The notes beneath the pieces are model-generated. The model did not search any database. It saw only the letters and a list, made by a program, of their open reading frames with translations, and had not been told where the DNA came from. Below, in pieces: positions 29,806 to 41,339 of a stretch of 64,000 nt of DNA. Position 1 is the first letter of the stretch. Each line of letters begins with the position of its first letter. Source of the DNA: Zarea fungicola (taxonomy: Eukaryota; Ascomycota; Sordariomycetes; Hypocreales; Cordycipitaceae); NCBI GenBank assembly GCA_900169235.1, contig FWCC01000403.1, positions 116,844 to 180,843 of the forward strand, read 5' to 3'. A program made the position numbers and the translations under genes.

Positions 29806-30496
29806 TGTCACATGTAGGGGCCGCCATTTGTGGCGGCCTTGGTGCCACAAATAGCAGGCCCCGAGCCACTAGCTAGAGTCAATGAACATCCATCACTTCA
29901 CTACTTCTTGCTGCATATATTGACAGTGAGGAACGTAGTAATCACGAACCCTGCTGGCTATCTTAATAGTTAAGAGCAGTGTATCTCTAATTCTAGCGGC
30001 AGCCTCGTTAGACTTGACGGAGGTCAAGTCATAATGAGAGGACCCTTGAGGTCTGACGGGACTATTTATAGGAGCAGTGATTTATAGATAGCCAAGGCAT
30101 GTAGTGTCTAGAGGAATTAGACCTAAATAGTAAAGCAAATTAATATGTATAGTGCATAAGGTAGACTAGGCATTTAGAGGGATTAAACGTAAAGAAACTA
30201 TAGTAGTTATTTAAGGACCTAACCCGGTGTTCCAAACATCTCATTGTGAGGTGGGAGGCTAAGCCGCCCGAAGGAGTCCTGACGGTCTAATTAGGTCTCA
30301 CAGTCACATAAATATAATGGTAAAATTACTACCACTCATCACGCCTAAATAGCCCAATAAAAGGTACTATAACTATAGGAAGTAAAATATAGGATTAATT
30401 GTCTCTGTACTAGATAGGAATAGCTGCATAGAAGCTCTATATGACCTAGCTGGCGTCACGTGTAGCTGCCATAGCTGGCTGACTATACATGTGACA
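29806..30496 (+). repeat. Repeat element family R1, copy B (perfect 11-bp terminal inverted repeats)
   Basis: A 691-bp unit bounded by TGTCACATGTA (29806-29816) and its exact inverse TACATGTGACA (30486-30496). No target-site duplication is evident. No coding capacity. Bases about 29898-30060 match the reverse complement of about 59330-59490; the last ~80 bases match copy A. It could be a solo LTR or a non-autonomous TIR element; decay prevents a firm class. Confidence 0.72.
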
Positions 30497-30678
30497 GTTC
30501 GGGTCAGTCGACACACGCTTGATCACGGTCAACAATGCAGAGTCAAAGGGGCTCCTGTACTACCCCTCCTCTCCTGTGAAATTGCTCAATTCGACACGCA
30601 ACGGCTTGATACCCAGACGACAAACTACAACGGCGCTCATACGGCGCTTAAGACATGTGGACTGACGTACCTGCGATA

Positions 30679-31805
30679 ATGAAGCTGGCACAGGTCGTCG
30701 CCGCCGCCAGCTGTAGCTGTGCGGCATCAGCGGCCAACAGCAGCGCGCCCGGCCCGTATACCGGCGGCGACACGTCCGGCTGCGGCAAGGACCAGTTCTT
30801 CAACGCGTTCCCCAAGGTGCGCAGCCTCAAGTCCGGCGGCCAGGACCGGGGCTACCTCGCGCACGTCCCGGACGGCTACGACAAGAACCACCAATACCCC
30901 GTCATTATCGGCTTCCACGGCTCCAGCAGCGTCGGCTTCTTCTTCGAGGCCGACACGGGGCTCGACCTGCCCAAGTACACGGCGGACAAGATCATGGTGT
31001 ACCCCAACGGGCTCGGCGGCGCCTGGGCGGGCGCCAACTACTCCGTGGCCACGGTCGAGCAGGACCTGCAGTTTGTGTGGGATCTGCTCGCCGACGTGCG
31101 CCGCACCTTTTGCGTCGACAGCGCCCGCATCTACGCGACGGGCCTGTCCGCGGGCGGGGGGTTCGTCGACACGATTGCGTGCAACGCCACGGTCGGCGGC
31201 GAGTTTGCAGCGTTTGCGCCGGCGTCGGGCTCGTTTTATCAAAACAGCGATGCCAATCATCAAAACTGCCGGCCTGCGCGTGTGCCGACGCCCGTTTTGG
31301 AGTTTCACGGTGGCCAGGATGCGTCGGTGCACTACGACGGGGGAGTGGGCGAGGGCGGCATTGAGCCGTCTATTCCGAATTGGTAAGTTCCAAGCTAACA
31401 AGGATTTTCCAAAGGAAAACATCATTACAATATTAAAATTGAACTGGCTGCTGATGCGCTGTACCTGATAGGCTCGGCTGGTGGGCAGAGCGCAACCAAT
31501 GCGACACGCCCAACAAGCAGGAAGACTTGTACAACGGCGATGTGCATCATCTCAGCTGGACGTGCAAGGGACAGGAAGGCGTCTTGCAGCATTACAAGAC
31601 AGACAGCCAGAGTAAGTTGCTACAACTTTTTAAATTGTTGCCCGGGTCGAGTGCTGGATGAGAGTGCTGACTTTTACAAGAACACGACTGGGCGTCGCCA
31701 TGGCCCAACTTCTCACAGCTCGCGGCCGGGGACCTGCCAACTCACCTTGAAGCCAGTGCATTGATACAGGATTTCTTCATGAAGTATACGCGACCGGCCG
31801 AGTAA
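30679..31805 (+). CDS. Secreted feruloyl esterase / PHB-depolymerase family esterase, 3 exons
   Basis: A 322-residue secreted alpha/beta-hydrolase. Exon 1 30679-31382, intron 31383-31471 (89 bp), exon 2 31472-31611, intron 31612-31680 (69 bp), exon 3 31681-31805; both introns have GTAAGT donors and the frame is kept. I use the second in-frame ATG, which directly precedes the signal peptide (MKLAQVVAAAS). Visible motifs: GFHGSS oxyanion region near 79, nucleophile elbow GLSAGGG with Ser157, an acid candidate in HGGQD (Asp214), and His283 in KHDWAS. This is the layout of type-C feruloyl esterases and related acetylxylan esterases, which free hydroxycinnamic acids from plant-wall sugars. Exon 1 is very GC-rich compared with the AT-rich repeats 180 bp upstream. 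Confidence 0.88.
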
Positions 31806-33572
31806 TTTGTAATTGTTCGGAATGCCATAATATAGGTCACGCGACCTTGATATGTAGTCGCAAAAGGTACCATTTGGCCGCAACCAACACCTGCAGGGAT
31901 GTTGAGTAATGACTACAATAATATTAATCATCAGTTTCTTGTATGCATAATTTTCGCTCTACTCAGTTACAAGTCTGTGAGAACCCTCTATTTATGCATA
32001 GGCGTGGCTGAGCTGCGAAGACCGGAACACGAAATCCTGGGAAGCCTCGCCGGTATGGGATCCATTTTGCTGCGGGTATTCGGCCTGACGTCGTGTGGAT
32101 GCGAAAAATAGTCGGAGGTCATTTCATTATTACGGCAGGTAGGCAAAGGGACGTCAACGAGTTCACTGGATCTCGCCAGACACTGCAAGGTTCCATTCAA
32201 CTATGAGTCTTTTTTGCTGTTCGGCCGGCGTGATTTCTTTACCGAGCCTCAAACTTTTCTTGTGACTTGCCCATAATAAGTCCTCAGCTGTCCGGAATTT
32301 ATTATTAGTGGCTGATGCCAAGGCTGCCAGGCCCGCCAGCGAGCCGAGTTAGCCGTCCAATCCTCGACTGGTTTTATCACCCAGCGAGTCAGCCTTGGAG
32401 ATGCATGAACAAGTCACACGTACGGAAGCTATTAAATTCCTGTGATGATATGAAGGAACATCTATAAGAGTTGAGCCGCCAAGCAAACCCGTTTTCCTTT
32501 TCCTGCAAGAAAACGATTGTGCAAGACCTTGGCGAGACACCCAACCGATCGCGCCGCCTGGGCACTCGACTTCTGACGTCGGCGAACATAGAACTGCTGT
32601 AGCTTGGCATTTCTTGGCAAGTCAAAAATTGGCAAATTGGACTTGAGCACCAGCTATCCAGAAAAGCATACCTATCATATGACAGTTGGTGGAGTGAATG
32701 GCGGCGGGCACCGGCAATAAGTCCATATCAATCAAATCAAAATCAAATCAATCAGTTACACAAAAAACTCTCCTCGGTTGTTAATTTTCTTCCCCTCGCC
32801 GGCCGGTGGTCTAATTTGTATTCCGAGTGGCGCGGCAGAGGAGCCTTGGTCTCTCTACGGCGCTCTAAGCGGGCGCCTTCGGCTGACGGGCTTAGTCCCG
32901 GATGGATCTTGATTTTGACAAATGTTATAACAGTAAAAGATAGCTAAATGTTATTAGTTGTAGGTGCCCTGGTACAAAGTGCCGTTCATGGGAGGATCGC
33001 CATGGCTTGTGCAAACTCGTATGCATAAGAAGCTAAAGGAAACTTTCTTTTCAGATGCCTATTCTTTCGTCTACTACTCTGACATGTACACATTGGTCAG
33101 GTCTTCATGCAGCAACAGTAATATTATGAGTCCATGGTGGGTATTGACCTTTCTTCTCCACCAGAGCTACCACCTTTTTCTCTTCTTTCCTCCATTTTAG
33201 TTCCCACTCACATCATGGGAGGAGCCGGTTGGCGGAGAGAATTCCGCCAGTCCAGAAACAGGCACTGTTGGCCGACAGGGCAGCGGATACCGAGTACAAA
33301 TGTCCCTCGTTTAGACTAGGGGGCCCCGACGCGGGCAACAATTTTTATGGAGACAGAAAGTTGGGAAGAAGAGTAATATCTCGCCAGGCGAGGTCTCTAA
33401 TGAGGTTTCTTTGATGAGAAACATTTTATCTTATCAGATCAATCGCTGGGGAGCCTTAATTAGGTCGGCTTGCCCCCTCGTGCTCTCAGTCCGTTGTCCG
33501 GTTCAATCTTATCTTTTCCATCTTTGTTTCCTCTATCGAATTGGAACAGCCTAGGCTGACAAGACAAATACA
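31806..33572. other. Intergenic, no gene seen
   Basis: About 1.8 kb with short frames only. It contains an AATCAAATCAAAATCAAATC low-complexity tract near 32729-32752 and the pyrimidine-rich OPT promoter at its right end. Confidence 0.45.
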
Positions 33573-36333
33573 ATGGGCACCGATACCATTGAGGTTCATC
33601 CCCAGGATGAGGCCACTCCCCGGTTGTCAAAGGAGACCCCGTCGCGTAGGTTTACTCTGCTGTCGCTCTGGAACTCACCGGCTCTTTGACGTGCGTTGAC
33701 GCGTGCGGCGAAATAATCATGCTAACGGATCTACGCAGTGATGAAGATGGAGAGCTCGACGTCGTCTCGAGACCTGGTGCTGGTTGCCGCTGGTGTCGGA
33801 AACCGTCCCGACGACCCAGACATCCCGTGCCTCACCCTCCGCATGTGGGTGATTGGCATCGCCTTTTGTCTTATTGGCAGCGGTGTCAACACCCTCTTCA
33901 CGTTCCGCTTCCCGGCCGTCACGCTCTCTCAGTCCGCAATCCAGCTGTTGGCCTACCCAGTCGGCCGCCTCTGGCACCTCGTCGTTCCGGACTGGGGCGT
34001 CACCGTCTTCGGCACGCGCCACAGCCTGAACCCCGGCCCGTTCAACTACAAGGAGAACATCCTCATTTACATCTTGGCCAACCTGAGCTTCCTGACCCGG
34101 CTGAGTGCGGACGTGCTGACGGAGCAGCGCTTCTTTTACGGTCTCAGGCTCGGCTGGGGCTTTGAGATTTGCATCACGCTCGCGACAATTTTGTTTGGCT
34201 TTGCCCTCGCTGGCCTCAGTCGATCAATTGTCGTCGAGCCCCCAAATCTGCTGTGGCCCGGTGTGCTGGGAAACACAGCTCTCAACGCAGCTCTCCATCC
34301 GGTCGAGAAAGTCTACAAGTATGAGTACGTAGACGCAGTACAGTGCAAAACTACCCACGGAGAGGACTAATAATGATTTAGGACTCCCGCAAACGGCGAG
34401 GTCTCCAACACCTTGAGGTACCGATTCTTCATGATCGCCTTCTGCATCTCCTTTGTGTGGTACTGGTTCCCCGACTTCATCTTCCCAGCTCTGAGCTACT
34501 TCACTTGGGTCTGCTGGATCGCGCCGAAAAACCCCGTCGTCAACCAGATCTTTGGCATGAAGTCTGGCCTCGGTCTTTTACCTTTTACATTCGACTGTAA
34601 GCTGTCTCTAATTACCATAACCAAGCATTTAGTCTTCAGAGCCTCTGTTAACAGATGTACCAGGGGCGCAAATTGCATACATTGGATCGCCGCTGGTTAT
34701 CCCCACCTGGGCCATTGTCAACATTGCCGCATCGCTCATCTTCTGGATCTACATTGTCACACCGGCAATTTACTACACCAATACCTGGTATACGGGGTAT
34801 CTGCCTCTGCAGAGCAATTCAATTTACGATAATATGGGCAAAGTCTACAATGTGTCCAGGGTCATCAACAAGAAGGGTGGTTTCGAGCTGGACATTAGCA
34901 AGTACAACAGTTACTCTGAGGTAAGTCACCTGAATTCTTTTGGAAACAAATTTGAAGCAAAGCAGCTTACAAAAATCTAAGATTTACCTTCCGGTCACAT
35001 ATGCGCTCAACACATTTGGTCTCTGCTTCGCCAGCATCGCCGCTCTCTTCACCTGGATTATCCTCGAGAAGCGCCACGAAGTGTATGAAGGGTTTTGCAA
35101 CTCTTCACTGGCCGTTGTCCTGGGTATTGTTCCCAAGACGGAAAAGACTGTGCAAGAGAGACAACAAGGCACAGTGCCAGCATGGTGGTACTTGGTGGCC
35201 CTTGCCATCTCGATTGGTGTCGGCATTTTCGCGTGCGAGTATTACCCGGTGCAGTTGCATTGGTATGGCGTGCTCTTGGCCATGTTTATCTCGGCAGTAT
35301 TTTTCATTCCCGTAAGTTTTTGACTTGAGGGTGAAGATGAGTGATTTATACTGACTGCAGAACCTTTTTAGCTCGCATGGCTTTATGCTACTACGAATGT
35401 CAAGGTCCAGATTGACATTTTCTGCCGCCTTGTCGCAGGATACATCTGGGAAGGCAAAGTTCTTGCCAATATTTGGTTCTTCAACATTGGCTACATTTCT
35501 GGCATCAAGGGCCTTGCGTTTGCCCAAGATCTCAAACTTGGCATTTACTGCAATGTAAGCAACCGTCCCATCGTCTCTTTTCTGCCCCTCTAACACATCC
35601 TAGATCCCCCCTCGCAAGCTCTTCCTCGTACAGGCTGTCGGCATCGTCATGGGCACGCTCGGCCAAGTCTCCGTGCTCAACTGGGCCCTCGACCACATTC
35701 CCAATATTTGCACTGACAAGGCCGCCAACGGTTTCCTGTGCCCCTTTTCGCGCACCCACTTCAACACGAGCATGGTATGGGGCGCCATTGGTCCGCGCCG
35801 CTTCTTCGCCGCGGGCGCCCTGTACCGCGATCTCCTCTGGTTCTTCCTCATCGGCGCTGCGCTGCCCATCATCGTCTACGTGCTCCGGCGCCGGGTGTTT
35901 CCCAACACAAAGTGGCTCAAGCATGTCCACATGCCGCTCTTCCTCGGCAGTCTCAACTACATCCCGCCAGCCTCGGGCACCAACTACGGCAGCTGGTGCA
36001 TCGTCGGCCTCATTTTCGGGCTGTGGATCAAGAAGCGCAACAAGCTGTGGTGGAAGCAGTACAATTTCATTCTTAGCTCGGCCATGGACTGCTCCGTGGC
36101 GATTGCGGGCATCCTCATCTTCTTTGCCATTTTCTACACTGGTGCTGGCGACAAGTTGAGCTGGTGGGGGACAACTGTGCACACAGTAAGTTTTTAATAC
36201 TCTTCGCCCTGCATGAATGTGGTTTGAAGCTGCGTGAGGGAAAAATACTAACCACGTTTTACAGAACACCTGTGACTGGAAGAGCTGCACCTTCAAGCAC
36301 TTGGCCAAGGGTCAAAAGATTCCTAATGCATAG
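33573..36333 (+). CDS. OPT-family oligopeptide transporter, 8 exons
   Basis: A 765-residue polytopic membrane protein of the OPT family, which imports small peptides (or glutathione, metal-chelate conjugates) with protons. Exons: 33573-33645, 33739-34318, 34382-34596, 34655-34920, 34982-35311, 35372-35554, 35604-36185, 36265-36333; seven introns of 49-93 bp, several with CTAAC branch sites, and the total is an exact multiple of three. Family marks: DDPDIPCLTLRMWVIG at the start of the membrane domain, KTPANGEVSNTLRYRFF, a conserved IPPRKLF before the later helices, and NYIPPASGTNY near the end. The first junction (24 codons then CTG) is the least certain. It may serve nutrition alongside the secreted protease. 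Confidence 0.92.
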
Positions 36334-36650
36334 AATTGGCAATAAAGAAAAGCGATGGAATATATGATTACATGAGATGAATTTCAGTTTGTTAACGCAT
36401 TTTATGTTATTGCACGCACCTTGGGTAGACCAAATAGATCTGAATTTTATTCTATGCGCTCAGGTAACAAATCTTTCAACTGGCCAGGGACGTGATTAGA
36501 GCAACTGTTCACTGAATATCTGCAGGCACTTTGCCAATTCCAATCGTAATCTAAGCAAATCAGTGTTAAAGCACACAGCATTGACGCTTTGTAGCCTTGG
36601 AGGGACATTTCGTGAGACAAAGAAGAGCAACTGTGATAGTTCCTGTCCAC
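36334..36650. other. 3' flank of the transporter gene
   Basis: No gene seen. Confidence 0.45.
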
Positions 36651-37130
36651 CAGTCTGCTTTAGATTCCTTTGTTCACGTTATCCTTTCTTTCTTGGATTG
36701 TACTACTAGTCTTTTGTGCCAGTTGTACTTTTCTACTATTGACAGCCATATTCATCGTCGTATCCGTGTCTAATTCCTTTATACTTGTCTTTTGAGCTTT
36801 AAATCGAGGTCCTTAACTCAACGTTCGAGTTTCGACTTGCAGTTTAATGCACACACATTTTAACAGTCCAAATGTAATTCCCACAGTCCGTCTTCTGTTC
36901 ACATTATGCTTTCTTTCTTTGATTGTACAACTAGCCGCTTTGCGCTTACTTACTTTCTGCGGTTAACGGCCAAAAAAATCGTCGTACCTGCGTCTAATTC
37001 CGTTCATGCTGCTCTTCGTGACCTTTGAATCCAGTTTCCGAACTCTGCATTCCGCTTTCAAGATTTCCACCACAACGCACGCCCATTTTGACAGTACAAA
37101 CGCAATCCTCCAGTCTGTCCGTCCATCTAG
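36651..37130. repeat. Diverged ~230-bp tandem duplication
   Basis: Two head-to-tail units start at 36651 (CAGTCTGCTTTAG...) and 36884 (CAGTCCGTCTTC...), and a third partial start is at 37111 (CAGTCTGTCC), spacing 233 and 227 bp. Shared stretches include TTCTTTCTTxGATTGTAC, ATCGTCGTA-C and GTCTAATTCC. It ends about 155 bp before the ATG of the next gene, so it forms that gene's upstream region. Confidence 0.75.
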
Positions 37131-37284
37131 TGAAACTTTTATTATAAATACGTCGAGATGGATCGACTGAGCAGAATTCAGAATGCAGTCTCATCCCAAA
37201 ACCACAATCATCAATCATCAGTCCTCAATCGTCAATCGTCAATCATCAATCAGCATACAGAAAAAAAAACTTTACATTCACAAA

Positions 37285-37635
37285 ATGTACCAAAGCGCAG
37301 CAGAGATCGAGGCGGACCGGATTGACATCCACCGTCGTCATCTGAACTACCTTCCGCTCATCCAACAGAAAATTGAGGACAAATATTTGGACGAGGCTCT
37401 GAAGGCAATTGACGAGGTTCTGCTCAAATCAAACGTATGCCCTCTTTGTCATGATTTTCTGCCAGTTCTCTACCGAAAAAAGGCAGAAGTTTATCATAGT
37501 TGGGGCAGAATGGAGGAGGCCGCAGCTTTGAGGGAGCAGGCTGCTGAACTCGAGAGGATTTCCCTCGAGAGGACTGCTGCTCTCGCTCTCGAGACGGCTG
37601 CTGCTCTCGAGAGTGAGAGAAACTCGAGCTCCTAA
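37285..37635 (+). CDS. Small helical/coiled-coil hypothetical protein
   Basis: A 116-residue protein of unknown function starting at MYQSAAEIEADR. An earlier in-frame ATG at 37183 would add residues translated from ATCAATCATC-type repeats and is unlikely. The middle part (YLDEALKAIDEVLLKSNVCPLCHDFLPVLYRKKAEVYHSW) looks like a pair of TPR-like helices with a Cys-x2-Cys in NVCPLCHDF. The C-terminus is an Ala/Glu/Leu-rich helix with repeated LE and ERTAAL words, a likely coiled coil. No signal peptide or membrane segment. Upstream are diverged tandem repeats. Confidence 0.65.
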   Translation: MYQSAAEIEADRIDIHRRHLNYLPLIQQKIEDKYLDEALKAIDEVLLKSNVCPLCHDFLPVLYRKKAEVYHSWGRMEEAAALREQAAELERISLERTAALALETAAALESERNSSS

Positions 37636-39374
37636 GAACTGGTTTTTATCCGGTGTCGCAAGCGACGCTGTCTTTTCCATTTCTCCTTTGTCTTTGTTTG
37701 GGATTCATAGATGGGCCAGCTTTGATCATGAACATCCATATGTAACGAGCTAGCGTCACTGGCGACGCATGGTACGATTAGATTAATTCATAAATTTGAC
37801 ATATTCTTTTTATTTGCTTCCTTTATTCGTGAATAGTGTTCCTTAGTACTTGCTAGGATTAAATTTCAGTGATGACGGCCGAATGGGGCAAGCTCCCCTG
37901 GTTCGTGGCTGGGCAATACGAGTGGTTGCCACCTTGTGACTTCTCCGGCTCCGTAAAGTAGCAGTGGGTGTAATCTGCATCGATGGTGGATTTTGGATGT
38001 GGATGATTAAATCAGTCGAGATGATGTCGACGGTCGTGCAGCAAGGCGGCGGATTTCTTTAAGTGAGCATCTACAGTCCCTAAAAGCACGAAGAGTCCAT
38101 GCACACTGCTTGTTGACAACTACAATAATAAATAACAAATATGTATTGGTGGTGGTGTGTACTCTCCGCACAGGTCAAGACATGTGTTCTTGGCTGTCCC
38201 AGCAAGTTCTGTCAGAATGGTCCTTATAATTACATGGGTCTGAGAATGTCCCTAGCAACGCCATGGACAGCCCAAGCGACCCGTCTCTGCAGAGTGGCCA
38301 TTGAAGGCATGGCTCTGCACTAGTTTGGCAATTGATCGCCCCCAAAGCGCCTCCCAAGCTAATGCAGCATCACGGCCCCAGACAGCCCGCGGATATCCAC
38401 AGTTGGTGGATGAAATCTGGTAATCATGCCGCCTCATTTCCATGCCTCTCCAACCTGCCATACCTATTTCAGACTCCCCTTAACACCGCGCTCTATCCGT
38501 CCTTAATCCGTCAGCGCCATCATCGAATACGAGAATTCTGCTCCGTCTAGTCTGTGCCATCACGATAGGGACCCATATCGCCACCGACAGCGACACCTAC
38601 GATGCCTTGTTTCCGGACCCAGCGAAGAATACCAGCCCATAGGCCGAACCGAGCCCAAATACCCACGATTCCATGTCCGCGCCTGTTGCAGTTGAATGCC
38701 AGGCCTTGGCTAGAAACCTGCGAGCTGCTTCCATCTCGCACTTAACATCCCGATACGGCAAGGTTTTGTCGTATTTATGTCGTAGAAACTGCCGCAAAGT
38801 TGCCCATGTCGGGGGGGGAAGCTTGAACGCTCATGACCCTGTTTGCTAAAGTTGGGATTGTCATAACCGACGCCGTGCTGGCAATAGTAGGGACCAAGGG
38901 CTGGTCGTGGTGCTTTCACGGAAACAGCTGGATATCCTGGACCTTTTTCTCCGGGCCTCTCACGATGCGTGCCCGATTCGGAATTTTGCGTATAGCCTAG
39001 AAGAACTACCGGCAGTCAGATTTTAGTTGTTGCATTCAGACTCTGTTATTAATTTCAATAACTATAGAAATGGTGGCAAGGCCGGCATTGCATCCATCAA
39101 TTAACCAAGTTGCCAAGTCACCCAGACCCCAAATCCCCATCTCCACCTCCCGCTGCAACTTTGACTAGCCTGCGGAGCCCCGGACGTCATAAGGTCACAG
39201 CGACAATCATCTCACAAACCTTGCAGCTTCGTATTGCCCTGCCACTACTAAGGTTCACTAAACATGGTAAGGCCTTGAGTCCTCTCTCCCCAACCAGCTA
39301 GCCTGGTAGTACTAAGCCGTCATTGCCGTGACGTGCATGTTTGTAGCGACTGATGGTCCGTACAACCGCAAACA
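37636..39374. other. Intergenic, no convincing gene
   Basis: About 1.7 kb. Overlapping minus frames at 38547-38919 (64-69 codons each, one with NCNRRGHGI) look slightly protein-like but are in different frames with no splice sites I can defend; possibly a decayed gene. Confidence 0.4.
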
Positions 39375-39380
39375 TATAAA
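39375..39380 (+). promoter_or_regulatory. Putative TATA box of the DUF7907-like gene
   Basis: TATAAA 95 bases before the ATG at 39475, followed by a CTC/CAA-rich leader typical of well-expressed fungal genes. Confidence 0.45.
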
Positions 39381-39474
39381 GCTTATCCCACAACCTCTCA
39401 CTCCTTGAGACAGAGATCGCCATCCAGACTCATCCACTTTCAATCAATCACAACACACAACCAATTCTCTCACA

Positions 39475-40191
39475 ATGAAATTCACCATTGCCGCCACCTC
39501 TGTCCTGTTCAGCGGCCTCGCTGCTGCTGCTGATGACGTGCAGTCGAAGCCTTTCAAGCTTGTCTTGGACTCCTCTGACGGCACCATCAACGGCAAGACC
39601 CTCTCGGCCTGCCACAGCGGTGCCGCGATTGAGGGTCTCTGCCTCTCCAACGCCACCACCAGCGACCAGTTCTCCCAGTACTACTTCAACACCACAGCGG
39701 GCGTCAACAGTACCGTCGAAGGCTACGAGCCCTCTGGCAAGCTTGTGTGGAATCTCCCCCTCCGTAAGTCATTCTCCAAAGCACCGTACCCGAAATAAAA
39801 AAAACCCTACACAATTCTTTTTGGATCACGCCTTTGCTAATAATTATCTGCGGCGATACACACAGAGGGCCAATCCGCGTCCGAGTCCATGCAGTTCTTC
39901 TACGACCCGTCGACCAATGTCGCCCATCCTCTCCTTCAGCCCGGCTACGGCGCCACGTACGTTACGTTTGGCCCCGACGACGAGATGGCCATCTTTGCCT
40001 ACGTTGACGACACCGTCACTCCGCCCAAGGCCGGCGACTTCCACCCCATCAAGCAGTGGTATGCGTGCACGACCTACTTCACCGGCTACACCTACCAGAC
40101 CCTCAACTGGGTCGTTGGCGATGCCAATGCCAAGCCCCAGAACCCCAGCTGCATCAAGACTGAGGTTAAGCGCGACTTTACATTGCCATAG
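39475..40191 (+). CDS. Secreted DUF7907-like protein, 2 exons
   Basis: A 204-residue secreted protein: exon 1 39475-39763, intron 39764-39865 (102 bp, GTAAGT donor, CAG acceptor), exon 2 39866-40191. Signal peptide MKFTIAATSVLFSGLAAAA. The mature protein has the pattern I associate with a common ascomycete secreted family (DUF7907): SKPFKLVL near 25, LSACHSGAAIEGLCL near 43, YYFNTT, LVWNLPL, SMQFFYDPSTNVAHPLL, then WYACTTYFTGYTYQTLNWVVG and NPSC before the end. The cysteines could form two disulfides. Function is unknown. The family name is from memory of the pattern, not a search. Confidence 0.78.
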
Positions 40192-41339
40192 AACATTTTG
40201 TAGGGCGGTGTTTGCTTTCCATGACAGAGCATTAATGGCAGTTGTATGCGCTGAGCACATGTTGATATATAATGAGAAACGGCATTCATTTGTATAAATA
40301 AACACACAGTGACTTGATTTCTTTCCCTTCTTTTTGCTGACCCGCCTTGTATTGACTACTTATGACGATGCATGCCTCTTGACCACGATGATCGGAGTTG
40401 CATAGTCTAAATCGAGAATCACCTCATTTTGTAGTCAATAATTATAGATCACCGTTGCGTTGGTTACATGGAGTGTAGCATTCTGCAAGTAGAGGCTTTG
40501 TTGATCTGTAGAGCCTTGCAGCTAGCCGCACTGCATGGATCAAGCGCTAGGATATCCACCGGTCGGCGAAGATAGTTATGAGGATGTTTTCTCATTCTAT
40601 TTTGACTGACTCTGGATATTTGATTCCGTCTTTCGCTGCGGATTGGTGGAGCTGGTCCGCCTAACGCAGAGATCAACGCATCGCACAAACGGCAGAGCAC
40701 AGAGGTTCAATGCGCGCCATGCGAGAGATGGAGAAAGTTTCAATCCATGCATGTTTACCGTCCCTCTCGTATACAAGGGTTCAACTTGTTTTTGAATCTA
40801 GATCCAGCAGTCTTGGCGCACGATGGGAGCAGTGTCTGGCGACTGTTGGTTATCGATGGACGATCAAGGCTACTCTCCAATAGTGTAGACATGACCACTC
40901 GGCTTTCTCACCAAAGAAAGTCGCAATAAAATAACATATGTTGAATGTATCAATTATGTATTGGGTATGTAACTTTCGGTAGATCTCTATATACAGCGCG
41001 ACTCGACGAACCTAATGTTGAATAGTATGGACAAGAGCCAGCGTCGTGAAAACGGTGATTTTCGTAGCGTCGTGATGCGCATCAGTCATGAATTCGTACT
41101 GGCGGAACTGCAGAATGTACCCAGCCCTTTCTCCTCATCCGTTGAAGCTTCAGGATACAACATATTGAAGCCAGTTCAAAACACTACAAGAAATAAATGA
41201 AAAACATTAAACCCCCCATGCAATAAGAGGCTGGGGAGACAAAATCCAATATAACCGCCCGCGCGTATAAACGAGTGAAAACAAACCCACAAAAAACTCG
41301 GTTACCTGCTTTTTCATGAATAACAAACTGTTTCATTTC
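40192..41339. other. Convergent 3' flanks, no gene seen
   Basis: About 1.1 kb between the ends of two facing genes. Only short frames without features. Confidence 0.45.

Noticed and set aside
30719..31468. Long plus and minus alternative frames across the esterase exon
   Set aside because: Arg/Ala/Ser-rich shadows caused by high GC; only the called frame has the catalytic motifs and a signal peptide.
38547..38919. Overlapping minus frames with scattered cysteines
   Set aside because: Different frames, no clear start, no intron signals that join them; at most a relic.
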